From: Cheiracanthium punctorium
Lineage: Eukaryota > Arthropoda > Arachnida > Araneae > Cheiracanthiidae
Length of the DNA: 64,000 bases
Reading direction: 5' to 3'
NCBI GenBank assembly: GCA_038373885.1
Contig: JAWZYV010016048.1
Span: 558,001 to 622,000 of the forward strand
Numbering within the stretch: the stretch's first letter is position 1; each line of letters begins with the position of its first letter. Under the pieces are notes generated by a model. That model was not told the origin of the DNA. It did no database searches and saw only the letters and a program-made list of their open reading frames with translations. This document shows positions 35,918 to 45,456 of this stretch, piece by piece. The position numbers were made by a program, and so were the translations under genes.

Positions 35918-36841
35918 GGACGGTATCCCGAAATGATTCTAGAGGGCAAGACGATCAACATACGATTTCTTCCGGACAGACAGCACTATCTACTAGGTAA
36001 CACATGAAGTAATTGTACCAGATCAAGAAGAAGCAATGATGTTATTTAAGTGATCGGTGTATTACGGGACTGAGTAGAATACTTCAAAAAACTGGGTTTT
36101 ATCTTATCTGTTATAAGGTGAGTACTAACTTTCCTATTTATTTAGAAAAACATTCTATAATGTACGAAAATATGACTTGGTTTACGGAATAGAGTATGTT
36201 TTTAGATGTGAATTAATTGCTAAGTTAATTCACATTCTAAGTGCTTATGTTTCTCGGCGTGATCCAGTAATATGACCTTAAGTGGGAAGCCCTATTGCAA
36301 GGTGAAAAGATCTCTCGACTGAAGAAACTCCAGTACCGGGTCCTAGGCATCATGACAGCCCTTCAACTGTTCTTAAAATGCGTGAATCCCCATTACATTA
36401 TCTAATTTATTTCTGCGTTTACAGTAGGCCATAACTTTTTTAATTGTAATTTTAAAATATTCCAATCTATGCTTTGTGATGCTTTTTTATTTTAAAATTT
36501 TCATTAAATAAATCATACATACAATATGATTACAAAATTTATTTTATTTCATAATGTATAGTCATAATTACTTTTATATCTTTTACTTCGCCGATAAAAA
36601 ACAATTTCAAATTATTTCAAATGAAGGATCATTTTGCCCTTGGGTTGAGGATAAAATGATCCTGAAGACACTTTCTAAAAAATCTATTTTTTTTATTACT
36701 CACTGTGCTTTTAAAATGTTATTCAAATATGTTTATGATGCAAAATATAGTGTAAAATATTACAGCAGAGGGCCAAAGTTTTATTAAAATATTTATGTTA
36801 TTTTATAAAAGTTTTAACATTAAGGAAATCATTTTGGGCCA

Positions 36842-36843
<2 letters not shown>
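35918..36843 (+). mobile_element. pogo-like family, copy 3
   Basis: It begins GACGGTATCCCGAAATGAT and ends AATCATTTTGGGCCACC, an inverted match to the family's GGTGGCC..AAAATGATC left end. Internal blocks match copies 1 and 2: CACTATCTACTAGGTAACA, TTTCCTATTTATTTAGAAA, AGAAACTCCAGTACCGGG, TAGGCCATAACTTTTTTAATTG. The frames are broken. Its right end runs straight into the (TA)n tract that precedes the Penelope-like pseudo-LTR. Confidence 0.7.
36625..36663. repeat. internal inverted motif of the pogo-like family
   Basis: AGGATCATTTTGCCC and GGATAAAATGATCCT face each other across 9 bases. Copy 2 has the same pair near 15,912-15,953. The motif resembles the family's TIR (AAAATGATC), so it may be an internal transposase-binding site. 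Confidence 0.7.

Positions 36844-36845
<2 letters not shown>

Positions 36846-36872
<27 letters not shown>
36846..36872. repeat. (TA)n microsatellite at the left edge of the Penelope-like element
   Basis: A pure TA tract sits between the end of the pogo-like copy and the pseudo-LTR. A matching AT tract lies at the right edge (45,461 onward). Confidence 0.95.
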
Positions 36873-36876
<4 letters not shown>

Positions 36877-37379
36877 TTATTCAATCTTTTAAATTTATTA
36901 TTATTCAATATATATTTATTATATTAATATACCTGGATATTCTTAAAATTTAATAATATTACCTATTAGTATTTGGCAACTCCTAAACTTTCTTCTTTCC
37001 ACTTTTACACATTTATTTAGTGGCAACACCATTTTTCACTTTTTACAATTCTTAGCATTGGCAACACATATCAACTGTTCAAAATAAATTTCCATGTGCT
37101 CAAGGTTTGGTATGTAAAATTATCTTTCTAATTTTTGTTATCTTTTTGATTTCTTCTTTCCTTTATATAGTAGGGTAGGGCCCAGATGTGTGGAGTTAAT
37201 ATCTCTTCTGATATGCCACACAACCGAAACCCTACTATTTGGTTTACTGTAAATTATAATCCACTGTTTGTGGTCCCTGAAGATGGTGACAGTGGTTATA
37301 ATTTCCGTTCCATTATACTATCACAATAATTCTTGCACTTTATTTGGTTTCAAAATCTGGTTTCTAATTCTTGATAATA
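36873..37379 (+). repeat. left pseudo-LTR, first part
   Basis: It matches 44,890-45,396 at a constant offset of 8,017 bases. Differences seen are A to G at 36,884, C to T at 37,230 and C to T at 37,306 (left to right copy). It ends at the TA that became the target duplication of the nested transposon. CCTGAAGATGGTGACAGTGG lies near 37,277. Confidence 0.95.
37168..37237 (+). ncRNA. nested hairpin of the left pseudo-LTR (possible ribozyme-like or packaging fold)
   Basis: Three stems stack. The outer stem is TAGTAGGGT (37168-37176) with ACCCTACTA (37229-37237). The middle stem is TGTGTGG (37187-37193) with CCACACA (37216-37222). The inner stem is ATATC (37199-37203) with GATAT (37210-37214), closed by TCTTCT. 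GAAA precedes the outer 3' strand, as in hammerhead ribozymes, which Penelope-like elements of other clades carry in this position. The canonical CUGANGA core is not present, so I do not call it a hammerhead. Confidence 0.45.
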
Positions 37380-37484
37380 CCCAACTAGCACACATACGTT
37401 GGGTTATTGATGGCACGTGGTTGGCACAAGGTTGTTACGTTGGGCAAACGTTGGATGACCATATGAAAATGTCGGTATTCTGTT

Positions 37485-37723
37485 GGCTAAAGGTTGTGTT
37501 AAGCAACCGTTGGTAAACAACCGTTGGCCATCGGATGGCTGAATGTTGTGTTGGGCAACCGTTGGTAAACAACCGTTGGCCATCGGATGGCTGAATGTTG
37601 TGTTGGGCAACCGTTGGTAAACAACCGTTGGCCATCGGATGGCTGAATGTTGTGTTGGGCAACCGTAGGTAAAACAACCGTTGGCTATCGGATGGCTGAA
37701 TGTTGTGTTGGGCAACCGTATCA
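37485..37723. repeat. 52-bp tandem array, about 4.6 units (left subterminal)
   Basis: Units start at 37,485, 37,537, 37,589, 37,641 (53 bp) and 37,694 (partial). Each contains GGGCAACCGTTGG, AACAACCGTTGGCCATCGG and GGCTGAATGTTG. The open frames here on the minus strand are repeat translations, not genes. Confidence 0.97.
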
Positions 37724-37724
37724 T

Positions 37725-37736
37725 TGCGCATGCGCA
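37725..37736. promoter_or_regulatory. NRF1-like palindrome inside the transposon
   Basis: TGCGCATGCGCA is a perfect match to the NRF1 (ewg in insects) consensus YGCGCAYGCGCR. It sits at the end of the 52-bp array, followed by a GC-richer stretch with TTTCCGCCATTGC. It may be a chance palindrome or a captured promoter; no transcript evidence is visible. Confidence 0.35.
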
Positions 37737-39292
37737 GAGACACACATTCAGGAAACCGGGAAGCGATAGATTCATGTCCGTTCGTCGTTCTGTTTCCGCC
37801 ATTGCTTGTTATGATGTGTTGATACAATTTTATAAAGTGATTGATAGTTGAAATCTGAAACGAATATTTATCTTTTCAGCTATATTTCTGTGAATTTTAA
37901 TCGTTGCATAGGTTCGTAGTAACTTGAATCACGATAACTATTATTATTGATGCATTGATTATAGTTCGATTGTCCATAAGCCTAACGATCTTCAAAGTAT
38001 GTAAACAAACAAATTACTATGGAGCTATGGTAATAAATATATAATAATTGCACAGTGCTTATTAAAAGATGCGTTTTGGATTACTAAACAATGCTAGACA
38101 GCTTAAAAATAAAGTTTAATTTGCTCATAGTTGTATAACAGTCGAGAAGGTAAAATTGGACACAATTGTTTTCTCCTAATAAGATTATTCTGAAAAAAAA
38201 ATCAACTTGAGCCGTGCTTATATTTTGCAAGATTATAATGACTAATGAGATTTCAGATTTAGAAGTAGTTATTAAACTAACACTACTTCAATTTTGAAAT
38301 CTCGTTGGTTCACAGTGGTTAATCAACAACAAGGATTTAAATTTGTGCATCAAAATTATTTTGTTGTTAAAGGTATGTATAAAATATTTTACAGTTTTAA
38401 GAATTCAGTTATTTTAATATTTTACAAATGTGTTATAGTACTTTACAGTTCATAAATATACCTATATTTACCAACTTCATTTTGTTATTTATTTATTATT
38501 TTAGAAGAGATTTTTGTATCTACACCTGTTATATGCTACAGGACTTAAATTTTATGGAGAAAAATACATAATCTATATGCAATCAAATACTCTTTGAGAG
38601 TACTGGAAGAAAAAGCATTTTTATTGCTTTGACAAGTCTCTTCTACTGCGTATTTTAGTTGAATGAAAAATATCAGTAGGTCTTTAAGTAATACGCGGTG
38701 ACTGAGAGTTCAGGTCCCTGAACTGAAATCAATACTGATTTTTTAAAACTTTTCTTCAGACATTCTATTTTTTGCATTATAGAAAGGATGCGCTATGGGA
38801 GAAAAAAAGTTCTCTCTCTCTCTTTTTTTTTTTTCAAAATTTTGTGCAATGGTAATTATGCGGGACGCGTTGTAACTTTTTTTTTGTGTACCATCAACGA
38901 CTTTTTTCATTTTATGTGCTATAGCGTGTAAGCAGCATCACTAATACATTCTGTTGTACTGATATCTTTCTCATAGTCAGATAATATAGATGCACCCGTG
39001 TGTTGATACTTGCATGCGTCGATATTGCATGCATAATGCATATGCATTACGCATGCAATATTTTTTTTTCTTTTACTTTGCAGTCAATATCTACAGTTAA
39101 CTGAAAATAAAAATAGAAATACGAAATGTCATTGTATTCCATACCAATTTTATTCGGGCGAACTAAAAATTAAGAATCTAAAAAATTACGTAAATTGAAA
39201 TAAATGTAAAAAATCATAAATAAATATTTTAGTAAAGAATGATTTCTGTGACATTCTTCAGTGACTTGATACTCCTATTGGATTTCCCCACA

Positions 39293-39329
<37 letters not shown>

Positions 39330-39850
39330 AAAAGATTAAGCCTCCTTACAAAAGTTTCAATTGAGTAAATTTTCAGAGGTTTTGAGAGACACTTTACAAA
39401 AGTAACTGTCAAAGGAGAAGGAGGGATATGAATCATATTTCAAAAAATAAGCATTCTTTCCTTTAACGTTATATGTTTTTTCTTTTAATTAATTCGAAAA
39501 GTTTTTATGATTTTGGTTTGCCTGCCGTCCTGGTTCTCTAAAACTGTAAAGGATAGCTTCTGAAAGGACCATCTAAATATTTTCCTGCTTCCGATCTCTC
39601 CCCCCTCCTTTTTTTTAAACAGTTCATAAGTTGCACCAGCAATATTAATTTTCCTCATAGTGCAAAATAGGTTAGTTTTCTACAGATTAATATATGTTTG
39701 TAACTTGACAGATTGTTTACTATTTGAAAATAACACATTTCTGTTAGTGACGGGACTAGAGCCAGTTTTAAGCAAAAATGTTGGGAGGGGGGGTGTAAAG
39801 ACAAAATTTTCTGACGATATATACCAATATGCTTTCAAAAATATACACCG
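37737..39850. other. transposon interior without a gene
   Basis: AT-rich filler with a short (TA)n at 39,296-39,323, a T-rich block near 38,812-38,835 and the palindrome at 39,022. I find no transposase motif on either strand. Confidence 0.5.
39022..39061. repeat. 40-bp near-perfect palindrome, no loop
   Basis: ATATTGCATGCATAATGCAT (39,022-39,041) pairs with ATGCATTACGCATGCAATAT (39,042-39,061) with one mismatched pair. It is rich in alternating TGCA/ATGC steps. Confidence 0.9.
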
Positions 39851-39990
39851 ATTATCTGGCCTCTTGGGCGGTTTCCTCCAGATGTAGCGTGAATACGCAT
39901 TAAATCCCCAAAAAGTCCTTCGCCCGAGGCACCCCCCACCCTAGGCAGATACTTAATGTGCATGTTTGCCTTAAATACACACTACATTAC
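39850..39990 (+). repeat. tRNA-derived SINE, copy C (5'-truncated)
   Basis: Only the family body and tail remain: GGTTTCCTCCAGATGTAGCG, AAAAAGTCCTTCGCCCGAGG, CCCTAGGCAGATACTTAATG, GTTTGCCTTAAATACACAC. It sits within the nested DNA transposon, the third level of insertion here. Confidence 0.8.
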
Positions 39991-40630
39991 ATGATCTGGA
40001 ATGAAGTTGGCTTGAGGGGACAAAAGGGACTTGTTTACTGGCACAAAAATCACTAAAAGGAAATTTGTAACAAGACTATGTTCATGATATAGCATAACTT
40101 ATAATAAACTGTCAGCAGAACTGGTAATTTATACACTGAGCATTTTACAGATTGGTGATTAAAGCTGAAATTTGCTGACAGTCCTTTGGCAACTGACGAT
40201 TTTGTCGACAAAAGTACTTTTTAGGGGAGATGGGGTGACCGCTCGCCCTCCTCCTAAGCGCACAGAAACCCACTGTTGAGGTGGAACCATATTTGATGAA
40301 AGAAAAAATGTGACTATTTGATAATATGCTTCGTTCTACATATCTGCCGTCCCTTAAAACTTATCTGAATCTGTCACTGCATTTGCTGCTAGTAAAATAA
40401 TTAAAAACTTTAATTTCAAATTTGACAGTTTTTCATATATCTATAGAAATGTTATGAAATAGCACATGAATTTGTCAAATATAATTATCCAACATTAGGT
40501 TTCTGCATTGGCCTAAAATATGAAACTAACTTATAAATGTAACGGTTAACAATTATGATAGCTAAATGTTAAAAATAACCAATTTCCAACAGTTGGATAA
40601 TAGAGTGACAACATACAGATTTTACGGTGT

Positions 40631-40780
40631 CCCAATGTATACATTTACACGTTAACCCAACGTATGCATTTATACGTTAACATAATGTATGCATTAATAC
40701 GTTAGCCCAACGTATGCATTAATACGTTAGCCTAACGTATGTATTTATACGTTAGCCCAACGTATGCATTCATACGTTAG
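40631..40780. repeat. 25-bp tandem array, six units (right subterminal)
   Basis: Six consecutive 25-bp units of the form CCCAACGTATGCATTAATAC + GTTAG start at 40,631 and every 25 bases after. Each unit is itself nearly palindromic (AACGTAT...ATACGTT). Related CCCAACG strings continue to the right TIR, with CCAACGGTTGG variants. The inner edge of the TIR (ACGTTGGG) belongs to the same motif. Confidence 0.95.
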
Positions 40781-40946
40781 CCCAACGGTTGGAAATATCT
40801 TGGCAAAACGTTAGAGCATACGTTGGCCCAACGTAAGAAATAACCAGTTGCCAACCGTTGGATAACCGTAAGCCAACGTGTCATTTCAACGTTGCCCCAA
40901 CGTATGCATTCATACGTTGCCCCAACGTATGTGTGCTACCTGGGTA

Positions 40947-41010
40947 GCTGTTACTTTTCTGCGAGATATGTCTTATTTGTAGTATGTTTTGTGTTTTACT
41001 TGTTAGTTAT
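40947..41010 (+). repeat. left pseudo-LTR, second part
   Basis: GCTGTTACTTTTCTGCGAGA to TTGTTAGTTAT continues the pseudo-LTR after the nested transposon and matches 45,397-45,460 exactly. Confidence 0.95.
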
Positions 41011-41926
41011 ATTCTATTCTGTTTGTCATAGCTGCATTTGCGCGTTACAATAGGATATCTTCTAAATAATTAATTATGGATTTTGATTTGACTTTATATG
41101 CCATTTTTGCATAGCTAATAATTTTATAAATCTTCTTACAAGCTATATTTTGCTGCAAGTGCACATTTATAGTTATGTAATTTTCCTAGTTACTACCTTC
41201 AGTTACTCCTTTTCAATCAGCATCTATGATTCATCTATATTCATTTTGAATACTTTGTAAAATACAGCTATCTATTTAGACTATCTCCTTTCTATTTTTA
41301 TTTTAATTTCCCAACATTTTCATTTATAATGTTCAAACTACTTCTGCCTAGTGCTATGGTGTTGCTGCTGCTGCTGTTTTTTATTTAATCAGTGTAAAAA
41401 ACAACATCTTTTTTCTGTATATTTGGATTACTTAATTAGTTACAATTATCTACAATTTGTACAGTTGCTAACTACTATACTTTGCTTGCGATGCTTTTAT
41501 TATAATGTGCTGCCCTCTATTGGCAATCTTACGAGTTATTTCCACTCTTGGTAACCACACAGCGACGTTTTTAAATATAAAAATAATATAGTACTTAGAC
41601 ATTGATGTAATGTACAGCTAATAAGCCATCTTTATTAGAAGACCTTAATACTTATTAAGTTACTCATTTTATTCTAGTTTCCGCTAGTAATTTTTTGCTC
41701 TTATTTTACTCAAGTTACTCTTCGCTGTATTTTATTTATTTTTTAAATTCATATTTCTACTTTTTGTCATGTATATGTAATTTTCTATTTTTCATTTTGT
41801 AAATATTTTATTCTACTCCAGACTTTCATACAATTTACTTTTATGTGTTTGGTTACTTTTATAAGAAATTATTGCTAGCTTTGTTTTGTCACTTAAAATT
41901 AGTATGTACCCCTCACTTTTTTATGA
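41011..41926 (+). other. 5' leader of the Naiad-type element
   Basis: About 0.9 kb of T-rich sequence between the left pseudo-LTR and the start codon, with no convincing upstream gene. A short GCTGCTGCTGCT run lies near 41,364. Confidence 0.7.
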
Positions 41927-43228
41927 ATGGTAGATTATAATAATTTAGCGCCTGGCAAACAAGGAAATAATATTTTTCCTTATGCTCGGTACAAGAAAAT
42001 TAATGATGATAAGGATTATCTTGGATCGAAAGCCTGCGACTTATCATCACCTACTAATATACATCAATTGCCTACTCTTAAATTTATAAAATGCACATCT
42101 TCTCGCTGTAAAACTTGTCCTTTAGCTGATACTACAAATATTTGTAATAGTCGGTCTAATTTAAGCACGTTTTGCAAAGTATACAACTGTATCTATATGT
42201 TAACCTGTAATCAATGTAAAATAGCTTATATTGGCCAAACTAGTAATCCTTTACACCTTCGTATTAATCTACATCGAAATCATGTTAAGAACTATCCTAG
42301 TAATCTTTCTGGTAATAACTTTGAGTATGAACATTTTCATATGCATGGGTTCAATAATATTAATATCACTATTCTATCTATAAAGAAGAACCATAATGAA
42401 CGTTTATTTTTAGAAAACTACTTCATCCAATTTCATAATACTAGTTATCCGTATGGTCTAAACCAATTAGTACATAATAAACAATTAATATATTATACTA
42501 GCACTACTAACATAAATAAATATTCTCCAATCTATAATACTTTAAACTTGTCTATATATAATAAAACAATTAGAACTTCTAGAGGTAAACGTAAAAAGTG
42601 TAATAGTCCTAAGTATTCTAATAGTTATATAAAATCTGCCATTTTAAAATTATATAATTACTATACCAGTACTTATAATTGGATTAATATACGTACTTTC
42701 ATTTACTCCATTAAAAAGAAACTTTTAGTTAAGTATTTTTCTATTTTTTCAAATCTTAACATTTCTGGACATTTTTCTCACCTATTCTTCGATCTCATTG
42801 TTGCACGAGCCACTGCACTTACCGTAAACCTAACCAATAAAAGTAATAATACACCTTCTAATTCTAACTTATTAATTACTTTCACAAATCCTGCATTCAA
42901 TAACTTAAACTTCAATACAATATTTTCTAATAATAACACTTACTTTCCCATCAAAAATGTCATTATTAAAAAGTCCTTTAAATATCCCCTACCCTTTGGT
43001 AGGAAACTATTTAACTATAACTCCTTTTCAAAAACATATAACCCTTCTGATACACCACCCTGTATATGCAATGATAATCACTATAGGAACTTCATTAATA
43101 GGGATTATGGACATAACATTACTGGAGATCTAGCTATCGTAAAAGATATTAGGCTAAAAAAACTCATGCAGAAGGGCTCTAAACACCGTATTCCTTCAAA
43201 ACACTCTCTTAGTGGCATTGTAACATAA
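41927..43228 (+). CDS. Naiad-type protein, N-terminal part: zinc-binding and GIY-YIG endonuclease
   Basis: ATG at 41,927 is preceded directly by an in-frame TGA, so the start is well placed. Residues 56-73 form a CTSSRCKTCPLADTTNIC cluster and Cys83, 88, 94 and 97 follow, a probable zinc-binding region. The GIY-YIG domain has CIYMLTC (88-94), AYIGQT (100-105), Arg112 and His116 of RINLH, Glu163 (LFLENYF) and Asn179 (YGLNQ), the expected catalytic positions. The first motif is CIY rather than GIY. This domain would nick DNA to prime reverse transcription. The remainder (about 200-433) is Asn/Lys/Ser-rich with an HTH-like or linker role I cannot define, and a late CXC (residues 382-384). A TAA at 43,226-43,228 ends it, but the same frame stays open beyond. 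Confidence 0.85.
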   Translation: MVDYNNLAPGKQGNNIFPYARYKKINDDKDYLGSKACDLSSPTNIHQLPTLKFIKCTSSRCKTCPLADTTNICNSRSNLSTFCKVYNCIYMLTCNQCKIAYIGQTSNPLHLRINLHRNHVKNYPSNLSGNNFEYEHFHMHGFNNINITILSIKKNHNERLFLENYFIQFHNTSYPYGLNQLVHNKQLIYYTSTTNINKYSPIYNTLNLSIYNKTIRTSRGKRKKCNSPKYSNSYIKSAILKLYNYYTSTYNWINIRTFIYSIKKKLLVKYFSIFSNLNISGHFSHLFFDLIVARATALTVNLTNKSNNTPSNSNLLITFTNPAFNNLNFNTIFSNNNTYFPIKNVIIKKSFKYPLPFGRKLFNYNSFSKTYNPSDTPPCICNDNHYRNFINRDYGHNITGDLAIVKDIRLKKLMQKGSKHRIPSKHSLSGIVT

Positions 43229-44527
43229 TTCACATATGATTTAGATTTTTACATATATAATACTGCCTTAAAATACAGCACTCCTATTGAAGCCTTCACT
43301 ACCTGGAAAGTAAAAGTACTTTCATTCTTTAAGCAAAATATTGCTAAATATGTAAAATATAGTTCTCCTGTCAATAGTCAATTTCATACTCAAATAGACT
43401 TTATAAAACAGTATTTCATAATTACTTATGTAGATAAATCATCAAATAACTATGCCTTTATTTGTAAACAGTTATATCATAGCTTGTTAGCCTCTACAAT
43501 TGTAAATAACAGTATCTATTCCTCTACTAATTTGTCTACTGTAGTTTGTAACAAAAAAATTCTGGCTTTTTATAAACTTCTCAACCTACAACATAATAAT
43601 CTACACTATCCTTATATTGTACAAATCCCTAAATTTCACAAATCGCCTTTAAAGTTTCGAACTGTTACAATAGGATGTAATACATATAGCAATGTAGCAA
43701 GTAAACTTCTATTAAAGATACTGTCTGTTATGCATGAGTATTATATAAAACGTAATGATTACTCTATCTCTATAGGAAATAGTTATGATCTACGCAATAC
43801 AATATGTACTATTAGTAATATTACCTCTTTATATACCTATGATTTTAAAGATCTATTCAACAATATTCCTCTTGACGACCTTTACAATGTAATTAATGAA
43901 TTATTTGAAACTTGTGTTAACAATATTCAGCTCCCTTCCCATGTTGATGTAACATATTTCAGTTGTCTATCTAAATTTATTATCTATAATAATTTTATTC
44001 TACATAACAATAAAATATATCTACAAAATCATGGTATACCACAAGGAGGTTCAGCATCTAGCTACCTTGCAGATATTTACTTATATTACTATGAAAAAGA
44101 ATATACTAATACACACATCATTCTTAAACGATATATAGATGATATCTTACTTGTAAACACTACTAATAATAATAACATTATCTTCCCCATAAAATATCCA
44201 TCTGCTCTGGAATTAATTAAAAATGATATGCTTAACAATTCTGTTAGTTTTCTAGATCTAAGTATCTCCATCACTCCTAGAAATAGCCTTAGTTTCAATA
44301 TATATGATAAGCGTAAAGATTTTAGCTTTAAAGTAAATAGCTTTACTCATTTTTCCTCCTGCTTACATAAATCTGTATTTCGCAATATCATCTATAATCA
44401 CTGCTGTAGAATCAAGTTTCTATGTTCTGATGATTTCAAAGTCTCCAATTTTAAATCTCTATTTCTGTCAGCTAGACAATACAACTATCCCACTAAGTTC
44501 CTAAAATCCATTATATACAATTCTTGA
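43229..44527 (+). CDS. Naiad-type protein, C-terminal part: reverse transcriptase
   Basis: It continues the frame of the endonuclease part with no other stop until TGA at 44,525-44,527. After FIKQYFIITYVDKSSNNYAF, the block usual ahead of the RT core in Penelope-like elements, come IPKFHKSPLKFRTVT, motif A YTYDFKDLFNNIP (Asp codon 43,841), motif B GIPQGGSASSYLADIYL (from 44,033), motif C RYIDDILLV (DD codons 44,138-44,143), and NSVSFLDLSIS of motif D. The palm residues are all present. No C-terminal GIY-YIG follows, which supports the permuted order. It has no start codon of its own near the beginning, so it is best read as the rest of one 865-residue protein interrupted by one stop. Confidence 0.88.
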   Translation, partial: FTYDLDFYIYNTALKYSTPIEAFTTWKVKVLSFFKQNIAKYVKYSSPVNSQFHTQIDFIKQYFIITYVDKSSNNYAFICKQLYHSLLASTIVNNSIYSSTNLSTVVCNKKILAFYKLLNLQHNNLHYPYIVQIPKFHKSPLKFRTVTIGCNTYSNVASKLLLKILSVMHEYYIKRNDYSISIGNSYDLRNTICTISNITSLYTYDFKDLFNNIPLDDLYNVINELFETCVNNIQLPSHVDVTYFSCLSKFIIYNNFILHNNKIYLQNHGIPQGGSASSYLADIYLYYYEKEYTNTHIILKRYIDDILLVNTTNNNNIIFPIKYPSALELIKNDMLNNSVSFLDLSISITPRNSLSFNIYDKRKDFSFKVNSFTHFSSCLHKSVFRNIIYNHCCRIKFLCSDDFKVSNFKSLFLSARQYNYPTKFLKSIIYNS

Positions 44528-44889
44528 AAATGATGTGTCTAATGTCTTTATTAATTTACTGGAGGTTGGGTGGGGTTTTGGTTTTAAGGTTGTAATTGGA
44601 TGGTTGGGTTGGGCGGAGGAAGTTTTTCTCTTATATATATAAAAAAAAGTAATATGTTTAAAAACAATTTGGATGTGTTTATGCATGCATAAATATATCT
44701 GGAGGAATTAAAAAAAAAAAAAAAAAACGGGGTTCCTATATTGTGATTATTCTGTTCTAAACATTATTTTTTTTCTTATTTACTAGATTAATCTTCTGTC
44801 ATACAATAACTTATTATACATACTTAGTCAATAATAATAATCATTATATTTTTTAAACAATATGTTATATTTAATTTTGCTATAATATT
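44528..44889 (+). other. 3' UTR of the Naiad-type element
   Basis: Downstream of the stop lies a G/T-rich block (44,570-44,622: GGAGGTTGGGTGGGG..., GGTTGGGTTGGGCGGAGG), then an A-run (about 44,710-44,727) and AT-rich sequence to the right pseudo-LTR. The G-rich block stands out in this AT-rich element. Confidence 0.7.
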
Positions 44890-45456
44890 TATTTTATTCA
44901 GTCTTTTAAATTTATTATTATTCAATATATATTTATTATATTAATATACCTGGATATTCTTAAAATTTAATAATATTACCTATTAGTATTTGGCAACTCC
45001 TAAACTTTCTTCTTTCCACTTTTACACATTTATTTAGTGGCAACACCATTTTTCACTTTTTACAATTCTTAGCATTGGCAACACATATCAACTGTTCAAA
45101 ATAAATTTCCATGTGCTCAAGGTTTGGTATGTAAAATTATCTTTCTAATTTTTGTTATCTTTTTGATTTCTTCTTTCCTTTATATAGTAGGGTAGGGCCC
45201 AGATGTGTGGAGTTAATATCTCTTCTGATATGCCACACAACCGAAATCCTACTATTTGGTTTACTGTAAATTATAATCCACTGTTTGTGGTCCCTGAAGA
45301 TGGTGACAGTGGTTATAATTTCTGTTCCATTATACTATCACAATAATTCTTGCACTTTATTTGGTTTCAAAATCTGGTTTCTAATTCTTGATAATAGCTG
45401 TTACTTTTCTGCGAGATATGTCTTATTTGTAGTATGTTTTGTGTTTTACTTGTTAG

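Larger units (their letters stand above)
37380..40944. mobile_element. 3,565-bp non-autonomous DNA transposon nested in the pseudo-LTR
   Basis: The 24-bp terminal inverted repeats (37,380-37,403 and 40,921-40,944) differ at two positions: the left begins CCCAACTAGCACACATACGT and the right, reverse-complemented, CCCAGGTAGCACACATACGT. TA flanks both sides (37,378-37,379 and 40,945-40,946), and the uninterrupted right pseudo-LTR reads AATAGCTG with one TA at 45,395-45,396. Subterminal tandem arrays lie at both ends. The interior has no frame resembling a transposase, so mobilisation would need an enzyme encoded elsewhere. A truncated SINE sits inside. I do not recognise the superfamily. Confidence 0.95.

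Noticed and set aside
37168..37237. Canonical hammerhead ribozyme
   Set aside because: The stem layout and GAAA are suggestive, but the CUGANGA core is not present on either strand, so only a structured RNA is claimed.
37404..37827. Two overlapping minus-strand reading frames of about 130 codons
   Set aside because: They are translations of the 52-bp tandem array; the peptide repeats with the DNA unit and has no independent coding signal.
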